A DNA stretch of 64,000 bases from Deinococcales bacterium (GCA_013298595.1 JAAFIG010000022.1:13765-77764), one strand, 5' to 3'. Positions 44,901 through 53,632 are shown, counted from the stretch's first letter. The notes: generated by a model from the letters alone, not told the origin. Numbers and translations: made by a program.

Positions 44901-46576
44901 GCTCCAAGTAAATTCGCTGCTCGTTCCAACAAAGAACGCAACAACTGCTGACTAGGAACATGCCGAGTCACAGCTAAACTTGCCTGATGTAGTGCCTGCA
45001 ATTGATTGGCTTGCACTCGAGCACGTTGTTCAGCTTGGCGTGCCGCATCGAGTAACAAAACATTTTCTAAAGATAAACTAGCAATAGCCGCAAACCGCTC
45101 GAGCACAGCGACATCTGCAACTGTAAAACGCTCTGGGAAACGCGTATCAACAATGGTTAAAGCACCTAGTACATGCTGTTGCCAACGAAGTGGCACACTT
45201 ATTACTGCTCGCCAATCCACACCTGGGTCGTTGCCATTATAAAAATCAGAGAATTCATGGTTGCCAAGTAAAATTGGCTCGCCATTTTGCGCCACCCGAC
45301 CCGAAACCCCGTACCCCAATGGTGCTCGAGGTACAAGTTCATCGCCATAATCGGCAAGTAAGCGAATTTCATCAGCTTCACGCAAGTAAATACCACCAAC
45401 GTTCGCGCTAAACAAAGCCACCACCCGTTGCAATAAATCGTGCGCTACAGCCTGCACATCTTGTGTATTACCCACTTCGACTTGGGTTTTATACAAAGCC
45501 TCGAGCAAACCAGCCCGATGCTCGGCTTCAGAACGTGCCGCTCGAGCTTCAACATACAACCGAGCATTCTCGAGTAAACCCGCAACAATCGGAGCTATTT
45601 GTAAAACAAAATCAACATCTTCGTTATCAAACTCTAAGCCATGATGACGCTCAAAAAACACCACACCAATTCGGATATCGCCATGTAACAAAGGCACAGC
45701 AATCAAACCCTGCAAACCAGCATCCACATATCCAGAGATAGCCAAAGGATGTTCAGGATAGTAATTGAGTAACAATGGGGTGCTATGCAAAGTTGCTTGC
45801 AATAACACCTCATGACCAGAATGCAGCAAACCCACAGTTACATCATCAGCATCCACAACCAACTCGAGTCGCTTAGAACCGTCACGCAACAAAACCAAAC
45901 CACCAACAGCTTCAAGCATCACCCCAGAACGCCGAATTAACTCATGCAAAGCTGCAAACGGCTCGAGCGAAGCAATAATCTCAGAAAAATGCTTTTGCAA
46001 TTGCTCACGGCGCACTAAACGAGATTCTGATATACGCTGTTGTTGCTCCTGAGCTGCGCGTAAACTCGCATTTTCTAGGGCTACACTTGAAAACGCTGCA
46101 AACCGCTCGAGCAACAACAACTGCTCTGATTGGTACGCCGCAACTTGTTCATCCCAAATCGCCATCAAAACCCCAAAAACACGTCCGCCACGACGCAAGG
46201 GGGTCGCAATCATCGAACGTTGCAAACCAGCATACCGAGCACTCCGCAACGCCGACGCTTGATAATCATCAATCAATACCGACTCGCCATGCCCAAAAAC
46301 CCAACCGCAGACCCCTTCATCAGGCGCAAATCGCTGTCCCACTCGAGTAATTAACTGCCCAACGCCATGACGCATCTCGAGGCTACCGTCGGGCAAACCA
46401 ACATACACGGCCGCCGAAGTGCCACCACAAAAACGCAGCACCCCCTCAAGCAACCGCACAAATAGCTCTGCATCATTTTCCTGAGCACCAAGTGTCAATG
46501 TCAATTGATGCAGCAACTCAAGCGCCTCGAGGCTCGAGTTATTTTGCCACCGCACCACCGAAGACGACACAGACAT
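41966..46576 (-). CDS. giant diguanylate cyclase: eight GAF domains plus GGDEF
   Basis: 1536 residues, no membrane segment or signal peptide. Eight GAF domains follow each other at about 15-170, 195-350, 355-510, 520-680, 690-850, 860-1020, 1030-1190 and 1195-1345, with helical linkers; domains 3-7 are near repeats of each other, about 168 residues apart, each with an LEALYQ-S-E linker, a GVSG(R/K)V motif, a VSVPL strand and an LERFAA-AS-ALENA end. The GGDEF domain (about 1360-1525) has DPLTNLRNRRAF and an intact RTGGDEFALI, so c-di-GMP synthesis is likely; no EAL domain and no RxxD inhibitory site is evident. Probably a cytoplasmic integrator of many small-molecule signals. Confidence 0.9.
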   Translation of the reverse strand: MSVSSSVVRWQNNSSLEALELLHQLTLTLGAQENDAELFVRLLEGVLRFCGGTSAAVYVGLPDGSLEMRHGVGQLITRVGQRFAPDEGVCGWVFGHGESVLIDDYQASALRSARYAGLQRSMIATPLRRGGRVFGVLMAIWDEQVAAYQSEQLLLLERFAAFSSVALENASLRAAQEQQQRISESRLVRREQLQKHFSEIIASLEPFAALHELIRRSGVMLEAVGGLVLLRDGSKRLELVVDADDVTVGLLHSGHEVLLQATLHSTPLLLNYYPEHPLAISGYVDAGLQGLIAVPLLHGDIRIGVVFFERHHGLEFDNEDVDFVLQIAPIVAGLLENARLYVEARAARSEAEHRAGLLEALYKTQVEVGNTQDVQAVAHDLLQRVVALFSANVGGIYLREADEIRLLADYGDELVPRAPLGYGVSGRVAQNGEPILLGNHEFSDFYNGNDPGVDWRAVISVPLRWQQHVLGALTIVDTRFPERFTVADVAVLERFAAIASLSLENVLLLDAARQAEQRARVQANQLQALHQASLAVTRHVPSQQLLRSLLERAANLLGANAGSVYMLQADGTIRASTDLTDPNVQQIITLDHGLSGRVIAAGLPLLMNQYQAWDGKPANEISPLWQAALSVPLHLDGKVIGALTLAHTTNPMCFQPEDLVGLERFAAVANVTLENAALLEKAEQTSLHNQRQTRLLEALYQTSLALAGQFEPSAMLQQVVDRVTALFSADAGAVYLVSGNLFERVAVHGESPSVSGTLGEGLSGKVIVQQQARVVQDYKNWDGQDIRDNEIVSWQAAMSAPLWRGDQVIGALTIADTRATNRFDANDLEALERFAAATSAALETTRLFDSLRVAEQSAQERTALMEALHEINLELGHYIELDMLLESILERAVMLFGAHAGRLYLLQSELEELHLAATIGASASPIMPLGYGASGVTALTGQALRIDDYQNWTQAGRRGASVWQSVLSVPLKRGKEITGALVIADTQNTYRFADSDLDTLERFAASASIALERAQLLDDARHAEGKALARARQLEALYQVSLEVSKNLEPEALLSSILERASALLGANAGGVFLIEHQEIVLAAGIGDFPETRFALGTGVSGQVAELGELLLIEDYQIWELRAADIVSPWRSVASVPLRQGKNVIGALTLADTAIVARFDSYDLETLERFAALASIALENARLYVRERASLRDERVRTRISQEVARLRSLPDLVRAVLHVLEDALGFQHSSLYLLEGQTLRLQGQLGIPTPYFEVPLANGVIGRVARSGTPELITDGRKDPDFIVASPDLVSLIAVPLKGSVGVLGTLNIESTLEQPLTKSDLAMIVSLSNPISTALENVLLHEQLERKASEMEFLRFQAERAARFDPLTNLRNRRAFDEDLQRSLEQYQNFGLAAIDLTGFKLVNDQFGHAAGDVVLARVAKVLASGPNQLGRASHKAYRTGGDEFALIIPPEQAALELLMYIVGAIEQMEFDGDIKILLNIGLASYPNEASNLDQLQSLADNRMYNAKAAGKPYLLGEELELPPPPKRRSSDRS

Positions 46577-46643
46577 GAACAGTTATCATGTTATCAAACT
46601 CTGACCTGTTCTAAGCAAAAAAACGCACACATCCAAAAAACCA

Positions 46644-47024
46644 TCAATAACGCTTCAAATAAGCAGGACTAGCCACTTGTAATTTTGCAACAGCCACCTC
46701 AGACAAGACAGTGAGTGTACCCACTGGTACAATTCCCAAACGAATCTGACTGGCTAATTGCGAATTCAAATCCAACACCACAGCATCCAAACTGGCTCGA
46801 GAATCCCAATTTGGCACAGCCACCCCAAGCAAAACCGCTAAATGTTCAGCCTCGAGTTGTAACAAACCCTCCTCGAGTGGTGCTCGCCCCAGCATCGAAA
46901 GAGCATTCATTGCCACCAACAAACGAAATTTCAACCGAGCATCTGCCACCACAGGCATGATTTCAGACTCGAGAAATTCTCGCACCGCAACAGCGAGTTC
47001 GGCATTATCAGGACGAGGCTGCAT
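46644..47024 (-). CDS. DUF6285-like protein
   Basis: 126 residues beginning RPDNAELAVAVREFLESEIMP and continuing FRLLVAMNALSMLGR, the pattern I associate with DUF6285, a family usually adjacent to aminoglycoside-phosphotransferase-like genes and acyl-CoA dehydrogenases. The phosphotransferase is indeed the gene immediately upstream on the same strand (47079). TAAACT ends six bases before ATG 47024, so it has its own leaderless promoter. Confidence 0.65.
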   Translation of the reverse strand: MQPRPDNAELAVAVREFLESEIMPVVADARLKFRLLVAMNALSMLGRAPLEEGLLQLEAEHLAVLLGVAVPNWDSRASLDAVVLDLNSQLASQIRLGIVPVGTLTVLSEVAVAKLQVASPAYLKRY

Positions 47025-47078
47025 GGAAGTAGTTTAACGTAAAGGCAGAGGAAAAAGGAAAAACAAAGTAGCTCGAGA

Positions 47079-48068
47079 TTAGAATTCTTTTTGCAATAAA
47101 TGCAGTAACTCGAATTCCATCTCGGCACTTAAACGCCCCAGCACAGCCAATTCCACACTACGCTCGAGCTTATCGAGGTGGCGTTTAGCTTGGGTTAACG
47201 CCGCCACAGCCCATTTAACATTGCCTAGTACCTCCCAAAAATGCAGGGTCTCGAGGGTGATATTTTGTTTTGTTAACAAATTGTAATGCGCTAAGTACGG
47301 CTCGAGGTTAGCAACACCACCAAGATGCAAATGATCGTTACCAAAACGCCACGCCCGAATTAACGTCCAGGCTAAATCCTCGGCAGGATCGCCAATATGG
47401 GCGAACTCCCAATCCAGCACCGCCACCAAATCGGTTTCAGAAATCATCAGATTGCCAATGCGAAAATCCCCATGCACCAAGACCTTGCCATGCGACGGTG
47501 GCAAATGCGTTTTCAACCAATGCAACGCCAATTCAATGGTTGGATGCGGCTCAACAACAGAATCTAATTCCGCGTACAAACGCAAAATACTATGCTCCGC
47601 TCCAGACAAATCACTGCGCGGCAAAAAACCAAGTATTCCCAAATCCACCGCATGAATCCGTGCCAATTGCTCTGCCATTCGCAACGGCAAGACTTCTCGA
47701 GCCACCGCAAACTCAGGCTTAGATACCACCCGCCGCCCCACCGCCTCACCACGAACTCGAGCCGACACAAACGCCTCACGCCCCAACGAATCCGCCACAT
47801 ACAACACAGGCTCAGGCACCAACACCCCCGCTGCAAACACCGACTCGAGAACCCGAAATTCCTGCTCAAGACTGAGTTGCTCGAGATTCATCGCCCCACC
47901 ACCCGCCCGACGCACAATCAACTCACGCAGCACCCCAGCTTGCTCGAGATTCAAAAACCAAGCTTCTTTACTGGCACCACCCGCCAACAAATGCAAATCC
48001 AAGACTTTGCTATTTGGGAACAAAGACTCGAGCAACGCCGACAAAGCGGAATGGGTATCGGAAGGCAT
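47079..48068 (-). CDS. phosphotransferase (APH/ACAD10-like) family protein
   Basis: 329 residues from ATG 48068; the open frame upstream lacks homology. APH-fold kinase: LLAGGASKEAWFL nucleotide loop, LIVRRAGGG Lys strand, catalytic loop VLVHGDFRIGNLMIS and metal-binding LDWEFAHIGDPAEDLAW. ACAD10-like members are linked to acyl-CoA or hydroxyacid catabolism rather than antibiotic resistance. TAAACT ends five bases before the start. Pairs with DUF6285. Confidence 0.85.
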   Translation of the reverse strand: MPSDTHSALSALLESLFPNSKVLDLHLLAGGASKEAWFLNLEQAGVLRELIVRRAGGGAMNLEQLSLEQEFRVLESVFAAGVLVPEPVLYVADSLGREAFVSARVRGEAVGRRVVSKPEFAVAREVLPLRMAEQLARIHAVDLGILGFLPRSDLSGAEHSILRLYAELDSVVEPHPTIELALHWLKTHLPPSHGKVLVHGDFRIGNLMISETDLVAVLDWEFAHIGDPAEDLAWTLIRAWRFGNDHLHLGGVANLEPYLAHYNLLTKQNITLETLHFWEVLGNVKWAVAALTQAKRHLDKLERSVELAVLGRLSAEMEFELLHLLQKEF

Positions 48069-48140
48069 ACAACAGTTTAGGGGAAAAGCAAAGGAAGGAT
48101 GAAGAGGATGTGAAAGAGCTTGCATGTTTTGAGTCAAGAG

Positions 48141-48155
48141 GCGACACCGTGTCGC
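48141..48155. repeat. short perfect hairpin
   Basis: GCGACAC - C - GTGTCGC in the 218-base gap 48069-48286, which otherwise holds no gene. Preceded by G and followed by ACC; resembles dispersed GC-rich hairpins found elsewhere in the window. Confidence 0.6.
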
Positions 48156-48244
48156 ACCAAAAACAGTATTGGCAAAACCGTACATCTCCCTTGTTACAAA
48201 AATGCTGTGACAGTTCTTCGAGAAACCATGATTAGCACAGCAAA

Positions 48245-48260
48245 GCGAGGCATGCCTCGC
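48245..48260. repeat. short perfect palindrome
   Basis: GCGAGGCATGCCTCGC, 16 bases, followed by CGCTACGG; in reverse it reads CCGTAGCG then the palindrome, so it opens with GTAG like the hairpins at 32298 and 55196. It lies 27 bases beyond the stop codon of metF, where it could also stabilise the mRNA end. Confidence 0.6.
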
Positions 48261-48286
48261 CGCTACGGTTAGCAACAAGCTTCTAG

Positions 48287-49153
48287 CTATTTCAATCTCG
48301 AGATGGGGTCGGTTAATGCTCCGAGGACATCCATGACAACTTTTGGTCTGCCTAATGGGTAAAGGTGCACACCAGATACGCTGGCTTGGCGTAAATCTTG
48401 GACGATTTGTTTTGCCCACTCGAGACCAGCTTTTTTGCCGTTCTGCTCGAGGTCTTGTAGTAGTGCGGATGGTACGGTTGTCCATTTGGCAACACGCACT
48501 GCCATCTCGAGATTACGAATCGGTAGAACTCCGAATAATACAGGAATACTGGGTTGCACAATGTCGAGGAATCGGTGCACTGTGTCGATGTCAAAGACTG
48601 GTTGGGTTTGGGCAAAATGCGCTCCAGCAGCAACTTTTGCTGCGAATCTTTCGCGCTCGAGTATCAAATCGGCTGCGCCTGGATTGGCAGCCACGGCAAT
48701 ACTAAAATTGGTTGGCTCGAGGTCACGCCCTGCTTTGGATTGACCATTATTTAAGCTGCGAACAATGCTGGCAAGTCCAACCGCATCCACTTCAAAAACG
48801 CCTTTGGTATCAGGGTGGTCGCCTCGTTCGGGTGGGTCGCCACGCAAACACAAAATGTTTTGCACCCCAAGCGCGGCAGCGCCTAATAATTCGGATTGCA
48901 AACCCAGAATGTTACGGTCACGGCAAGTAAAATGGGCAATCACCTCGAGTCCTGTGCGTTCTTGCACAAGTTTGGCTGCGACCAACGGACTCATTCGCAA
49001 ATTGGCTTGTGGACTATCGGAAATATTGACTGCATCCACATACCCACGCACCGCTAAGGCTTCCTCGAGGGTTTTGGTGGGGTCGCTGCCTCGAGGTGGG
49101 TCGAGTTCGGCTGTGACCACAAACACCTTACCAAGTTTATCGATTAGTTTCAT
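48287..49153 (-). CDS. metF: methylenetetrahydrofolate reductase
   Basis: 288 residues. TIM-barrel MTHFR landmarks: catalytic Glu in VVTAELDPPRGSDP, FAD/folate segment VDAVNISDSPQANLRMS, IAHFTCRDRN, LCLRGDPPERGDHP, and AAGAHFAQTQPVFD. Reduces 5,10-methylene-THF to 5-methyl-THF. The start overlaps the metY stop by four bases (ATGA), so both are translated together. Confidence 0.93.
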   Translation of the reverse strand: MKLIDKLGKVFVVTAELDPPRGSDPTKTLEEALAVRGYVDAVNISDSPQANLRMSPLVAAKLVQERTGLEVIAHFTCRDRNILGLQSELLGAAALGVQNILCLRGDPPERGDHPDTKGVFEVDAVGLASIVRSLNNGQSKAGRDLEPTNFSIAVAANPGAADLILERERFAAKVAAGAHFAQTQPVFDIDTVHRFLDIVQPSIPVLFGVLPIRNLEMAVRVAKWTTVPSALLQDLEQNGKKAGLEWAKQIVQDLRQASVSGVHLYPLGRPKVVMDVLGALTDPISRLK

Positions 49154-50418
49154 TGGCTCACCAACGCACTTTGCAGTGCAGCCTCGAGGGCTTGACCAAA
49201 ATCGGTTTGTAAATCTTGTACATCCTCGAGTCCTACCGAAACCCGAATGGTTTCAGGAGCAACCCCTGCGGCGCGTTTACCCGCTTCGGGCAAACGCCCA
49301 TGTGTGGTCGTCCACGGATGCACCACCATTGTACGCGTATCGCCGAGGTTAGCTGCATGACGCACCAATCGTAAACTGCTGATAAAAGCGCTAGCACCAG
49401 CTTGTCCACCTTTGACACCAAAGGTTAAAACGGCTGGATGATGGCGCAAATATTTTTTGGCTAAATCATGATGCTCGTGACTGGCTCGGCTCGAGTGATT
49501 GACCCAAACCACCCCAGGATGCGTCTCGAGCCACGCAGCTAAATCGGCAGCATTGCTGCATTCTTTTTGTAAACGCACCGCCACGGTTTCTAAACCAAGA
49601 TTGATTTGCCAAGCACTGGCAGGTGCCAGTGTCATACCCATTTGGTGCAAACCAATGAACCGTGCTCGAGTGATAAATGCCATTTCGCCAAGCCGAGCAT
49701 TCCAACTTGTACCACTGGCATCAGGTTCGGAAAGTGTTGCACTGCTCGAGATAAATCCTTTACGAGCCAATACCGCACCACCCAGCACCGAACCATGCCC
49801 AGCTGCCCATTTGGTCAGGCTATGCACCACCACATCGGCACCAAGCTCGAGCGGACGACACAAATACCCAACTGCACCCCAAGTGTTATCGACTACCAAC
49901 GCAATACCAGCGGTTTTACAAACCGCACTGATGGCAGCAAAATCCGGAATATCCCCAGCTGGATTACCAATTGTCTCGAGTAAAACAAGACGGGTATTGG
50001 TTTGAATCGCGGTTTGAATTTGCGTGGCATCGTTCGGTACCACACTCGAGGTGATACCAAAATTGGGTAGCACATTTCGTAACAAACCAAGGCTACCACC
50101 AAACAAACTACTGGTTGCCACAATATGATCGCCAGCTTTACACAAATTAATCAAAGCCAGCAAAGTCGCTGCTTGCCCAGTTGCCGTGACAACACAGCCC
50201 GCAGCGTTCTCGAGCGCTGTTAAACGCACCTCGAGTGCCTCTGTGGTTGGATTCTGCACTCGGGAGTATTGCAAACCCTCTACGCGCCCCTGAAAAACAT
50301 CGGCAGCATTCTCGAGTGAATCAAATTCAAAGGTAGCTGTTTGCTGAATTGCCAAACCCACACCTTGCCCCTCAACTCGAGACAAACCAACATGCACCGC
50401 ATTGGTATCAAATTCCAT
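49150..50418 (-). CDS. metY: O-acetylhomoserine sulfhydrylase (MetY)
   Basis: 422 residues of the Cys/Met metabolism PLP family: SRVQNPTTEALEVRLTALE, ATSSLFGGSLGLLRNVLP, LVVDNTWGAVGYLCRPLELG, and the PLP Lys in VVHSLTKWAAGHGSVLGG. The length and LFGGS wording fit O-acetylhomoserine (or O-acetylserine) sulfhydrylases, which make homocysteine directly from sulfide. AAGGGG lies nine bases ahead of ATG 50418. Behind a structured leader (50419-50702). Confidence 0.9.
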   Translation of the reverse strand: MEFDTNAVHVGLSRVEGQGVGLAIQQTATFEFDSLENAADVFQGRVEGLQYSRVQNPTTEALEVRLTALENAAGCVVTATGQAATLLALINLCKAGDHIVATSSLFGGSLGLLRNVLPNFGITSSVVPNDATQIQTAIQTNTRLVLLETIGNPAGDIPDFAAISAVCKTAGIALVVDNTWGAVGYLCRPLELGADVVVHSLTKWAAGHGSVLGGAVLARKGFISSSATLSEPDASGTSWNARLGEMAFITRARFIGLHQMGMTLAPASAWQINLGLETVAVRLQKECSNAADLAAWLETHPGVVWVNHSSRASHEHHDLAKKYLRHHPAVLTFGVKGGQAGASAFISSLRLVRHAANLGDTRTMVVHPWTTTHGRLPEAGKRAAGVAPETIRVSVGLEDVQDLQTDFGQALEAALQSALVSQ

Positions 50419-50702
50419 AAGTTCGACCCCTTAGAAAACTCGGCAAAAAACTCCGATATAATATTGACGCGTTCAACCACCAAAAATCTCGAGCCAGACG
50501 AAAACCCGCGTTCAAAACGCGGGGCAAAACATTCGCATGGTCAAAAAATAATTCATCTCGGGATTGGTTGCTGCAACGGTCAATGCACCAGAACGCTTGC
50601 ATTGCTCTGAATGCGTTCCCCAAAATGGGTTGGTTTTAGTGTGCCACTTGGTATACCAAAAGTCAAGGTGCTGTACGTGGCACCTTTTTGTTCAAAAGTA
50701 TA
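50419..50702 (-). promoter_or_regulatory. structured 5' leader of metY with intrinsic terminator (unrecognised riboswitch-like element)
   Basis: The 400-base gap 50419-50818 has no gene. On the minus strand TATACT (50697-50702) would start a leader of about 270 bases. It contains two mutually exclusive stems: AAGGTGC/GCACCTT (50665-50671 with 50680-50686) and GTGCCAC/GTGGCAC (50641-50647 with 50677-50683) enclosing the palindrome TTGGTATACCAA (50648-50659). Further pairs are GAACGC/GCGTTC and GTTGC/GCAAC. Near the gene the stem CCCGCGTT/AACGCGGG (50505-50523) is followed by TTTT on the minus strand. I do not recognise SAM-I, SAM-II, SAH, cobalamin or T-box consensus. Alternatively a + strand ncRNA: TATAAT at 50457 and a stem with T-run ending at 50689. 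Confidence 0.5.
50501..50523 (-). terminator. terminator stem inside the metY leader
   Basis: Eight perfect GC-rich pairs around a three-base loop, followed on the minus strand by TTTTCG. Position between the presumed promoter and the metY start makes it a candidate attenuator. Confidence 0.7.
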
Positions 50703-50818
50703 TTGCCCTTAAATTTTAGATTTTGGATATCAATGATTTTCCGTTCAACATGTGACAAAATTCTTATTTTTATCCAGTTTTTGAAATCAGGGTTTTGAAG
50801 CGTATCACAAAAGCATAT

Positions 50819-51817
50819 TTAACGAATCCGCCGTGCTAAATAGACAAAAAACGGTGCGCCAATCGCGGTAATTAAAATTCCCACAGGAGTCTCGAGTGGC
50901 ATATCCACAACCCTCGCACCAACGTCCGCGAGTAACAAAATACTCGAGCCAATTAGCGCCGACATTGGTATCACCAAGCGGTTATCTACCCCGACCAAGC
51001 CCCGAGCCAAATGCGGCGACATCAAACCCAAGAAACCAATCGGACCTGCCACACTGGTGGCGGCACTGGCAAGCAACACCGCAATTCCAGCCAAACCAAA
51101 GCGAGCCAGATTGACATTGACTCCGAGTCCTCTGGCAACATCCTCACCGAGCGAAACCAGATTGAGCAATTGGCTCGAGAGTAATGCCAGCAACACACCA
51201 ATCATAAACCACGGCACGATGCTCAAAACATGATCCCATGTGCGTCCAGCCAAACTGCCTGCTAAACTAAAAATGGCGGCTCGGGCGCGTTCTTCAAACA
51301 GAATTTGAATCCCATTGGTTAGGGCAGCCAACATTGCTCCCACAGCAATACCCGCCAATGCCAAACGCACAGGGGTGATCCCGACCGCCGCCGTCACCCC
51401 AAAGGTCAGGGCAGCAGCGCCCACCCCACCGAGAAACGCCATCAGGATGGACAACTCAGATGGCAAACCAGGAAAAAAAACAATGCCAACCAGAATGCCC
51501 AGTGCCGCTCCAGCATTGACCCCAAGAATCCCTGGTCCTGCCAGCGGATTACGCGTCACACCTTGCAGTAGTGCAGCACTGATTGCCAAGCTCGAGCCAA
51601 CCATCAGCGCAATCACAGCCCTTGGTAAACGCAGGGTTTGCACAATTAAACTATTGGTGCTGTTATCAGGATTAAACACCAAATGCCAAACCTCGAGCAG
51701 AGGAATACTGGCTGCACCCACAGAAATTGAAAGCAAAAAAGCAAAAAGCAAAACACCCAGTAGAAGCGGAAAAATCAACCATGTCCAGCGTGTTCTCGAG
51801 ACTTGGGATTTGGTCAT
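50819..51817 (-). CDS. FecCD-type iron/siderophore ABC permease
   Basis: 332 residues, about nine membrane helices. FecCD pattern: LRLPRAVIALMVGSSLAISAALLQGVTRNPLAGPGILGVNAGAA, LGEDVARGLGVNVNLARF, GPIGFLGLMSPHLAR, and LLADVGARVVDMPLETPVGILTA-like end. Last gene of a permease-ATPase-permease unit; start overlaps the ATPase stop (ATGA at 51814-51817). Confidence 0.92.
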   Translation of the reverse strand: MTKSQVSRTRWTWLIFPLLLGVLLFAFLLSISVGAASIPLLEVWHLVFNPDNSTNSLIVQTLRLPRAVIALMVGSSLAISAALLQGVTRNPLAGPGILGVNAGAALGILVGIVFFPGLPSELSILMAFLGGVGAAALTFGVTAAVGITPVRLALAGIAVGAMLAALTNGIQILFEERARAAIFSLAGSLAGRTWDHVLSIVPWFMIGVLLALLSSQLLNLVSLGEDVARGLGVNVNLARFGLAGIAVLLASAATSVAGPIGFLGLMSPHLARGLVGVDNRLVIPMSALIGSSILLLADVGARVVDMPLETPVGILITAIGAPFFVYLARRIR

Positions 51818-52602
51818 TTTTTAACTGCCAATGCAAAAGGAATCACATGGGGTTTGCCATTGCTCGGGTCAAGAATCAAATGTGCTTCGATACCAAAAAC
51901 ATCTCGCATGACCTGATTGGTCAGCACCAACTCGGGTGTGTTCTGTGCCATGATCTGACCGTTCTGCACTGCAATTAATTGATGGCTATACCGAGCAGCT
52001 TGGTTAAGGTCGTGCAGCACCATCACCACAGTTTTACCGGTTTTGGTGTTCAGTTCTTCGAGCAGGTGCAACACCTCGAGTTGATGCTTCATATCCAAGT
52101 ACGTGGTTGGTTCGTCTAGCAAAAGTATTGGTGTGTCCTGAGCTAAACTCATGGCAATCCAAGCCCGTTGCCGTTGCCCACCCGATAGTGTCTCGAGCGA
52201 ACGGGTTCTGAATTCGGTCATTTTGGTTTGCTCGAGGGCTTGTTCGATGGCGGTGTTGTCTTCGACATTGGGTTGTTGTAAAAATTTTTGGTGCGGATAA
52301 CGTCCGAAACGCACCAAGGCTTCAACCGTAATGCCTTCGGGGGCAGTTGGCGTTTGTGGCAAAATCGCCAGTTGTTGTGCCACTATTTTGCTGGGCAGAG
52401 TGTGAATCGCTTTGCCATCTAGCAGCACCGTGCCCATTTTGGGTTTTAAGAGCCGTGCAATTGAACGCAATATCGTGCTTTTACCACACCCATTTGAACC
52501 GATAATCGTGGTGATTTTTCCCATCTCGAGGGTTAGGTTTAAGTCCTCGACAATGATTTTGTCGTCATAACCTAGGCTTAAATGCTGCGTCTCGAGTTTC
52601 AT
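51814..52602 (-). CDS. FecE-type ABC transporter ATP-binding protein
   Basis: 262 residues: Walker A GSNGCGKSTILRSIA, signature LSGGQRQRAWIAMSLAQ, Walker B ILLLDEPTTYLDMKHQLEVL, and MVLHDLNQAARYSH. Powers uptake of ferric siderophores, haem or cobalamin. Encoded between two FecCD permeases. No substrate-binding protein gene is in the unit. Confidence 0.93.
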   Translation of the reverse strand: MKLETQHLSLGYDDKIIVEDLNLTLEMGKITTIIGSNGCGKSTILRSIARLLKPKMGTVLLDGKAIHTLPSKIVAQQLAILPQTPTAPEGITVEALVRFGRYPHQKFLQQPNVEDNTAIEQALEQTKMTEFRTRSLETLSGGQRQRAWIAMSLAQDTPILLLDEPTTYLDMKHQLEVLHLLEELNTKTGKTVVMVLHDLNQAARYSHQLIAVQNGQIMAQNTPELVLTNQVMRDVFGIEAHLILDPSNGKPHVIPFALAVKK

Positions 52603-52624
52603 CGGATACTCCAGTGACCGTATT

Positions 52625-53632
52625 TCATGAAATTCTACCTTGTTGGCGCATTAAAAAAAGAAAATATGGCGCTCCGATTAAAGTGGTGAGGATACCAGCA
52701 GGCACTTCTATCGGCGGAATCAACCCGCGTCCAAGCGCATCGGCACAGACCACCAGAATTGCCCCAAGTAAACCACTGGTTGGAATTAAAAACACGTGAC
52801 TCGAGCCGACCAAAAGCCGAGCCGCGTGTGGTGCGAGCAAACCCACAAATCCCAACACCCCAACCCCAGTTACAGCCGCCGCCGCCAGTGCCACTGCCAC
52901 GCTCATACACACCACTCGAGCCAGCATTAAACGCATTCCCAAGCCACTAGCGACATCATCGGAGAATGCCAAGACATCGAGTTTATAAGCTAAAAACCAT
53001 GCCACAGGCAGCAACGCCAACCACGGCAACAAACGCTCAACTCGAGACCAATCCGCGCCGTAAACCGTGCCAGCCAAAAAAGTTAATGCCCGTCCAATGT
53101 CGTCCGGAGCGCGAACCAAAATCAGTTGTTGCACTGCACCCAAAGCTGCTCCAACAGCAATGCCAATCAAGGCAACGCGCACAGGTGCAATTTCATTGTT
53201 TTTTTGGGCAAGCAACAGCACCAGTGCAAAACCAAGCCACGCGCCAATAAATGCCCCAACGGGCAAGAACCAACTTGGAGCGCTTGGCAGTAAAATCAGG
53301 GTGATGACCGCAAAAACCCCTGCGCCCGCTCCGACCCCCACAAGGTCAGGGCTTGCCAGTGGATTACGCACCACACCTTGTAAAACTGCTCCTGATACTG
53401 CAAATAATGCACCACAAATCAGGGCAACCAGAATTCGTGGCAATCGTAATTCTTGAATAATTCGGGCATTCAAGCTACCAGACGAATCAAACAACGCTGT
53501 GATGACCTCGAGTGGGGCAATCCGAATTGCTCCAATACCAATCGAAACAATGCTACAAATCACTGTTATCAGCAGCAGCAACCCTATGATTGTGGCTCGA
53601 GCCAATGGTTTTTTTGGTCTGGCAATCAACAC
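52625..53632 (-). CDS. FecCD-type iron/siderophore ABC permease
   Basis: 335 residues from GTG 53632 with GAGGG upstream. Same pattern as the permease at 50819: LRLPRILVALICGALFAVSGAVLQGVVRNPLASPDLVGVG region, SDDVASGLGMRLMLARV, and VLGFVGLLAPHAARLLVG. The two permeases probably form a heterodimer. First gene of the unit; no Fur box identified. Confidence 0.92.
   Translation of the reverse strand: MLIARPKKPLARATIIGLLLLITVICSIVSIGIGAIRIAPLEVITALFDSSGSLNARIIQELRLPRILVALICGALFAVSGAVLQGVVRNPLASPDLVGVGAGAGVFAVITLILLPSAPSWFLPVGAFIGAWLGFALVLLLAQKNNEIAPVRVALIGIAVGAALGAVQQLILVRAPDDIGRALTFLAGTVYGADWSRVERLLPWLALLPVAWFLAYKLDVLAFSDDVASGLGMRLMLARVVCMSVAVALAAAAVTGVGVLGFVGLLAPHAARLLVGSSHVFLIPTSGLLGAILVVCADALGRGLIPPIEVPAGILTTLIGAPYFLFLMRQQGRIS

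Noticed and set aside
47079-48068. Antibiotic resistance phosphotransferase
   Set aside because: The pairing with DUF6285 and the ACAD10-like motifs point to a metabolic kinase-like protein; nothing indicates aminoglycoside specificity.
50341-50610. 89-residue + strand ORF in the metY leader
   Set aside because: It starts inside metY, runs through hairpin arms and has no ribosome site; the region is better explained as structured RNA.
50419-50702. SAM-I riboswitch ahead of metY
   Set aside because: The GAGGGA, GCCC-UGA and GCAACC core in the correct order is missing on either strand, although one isolated GCAACC is present.
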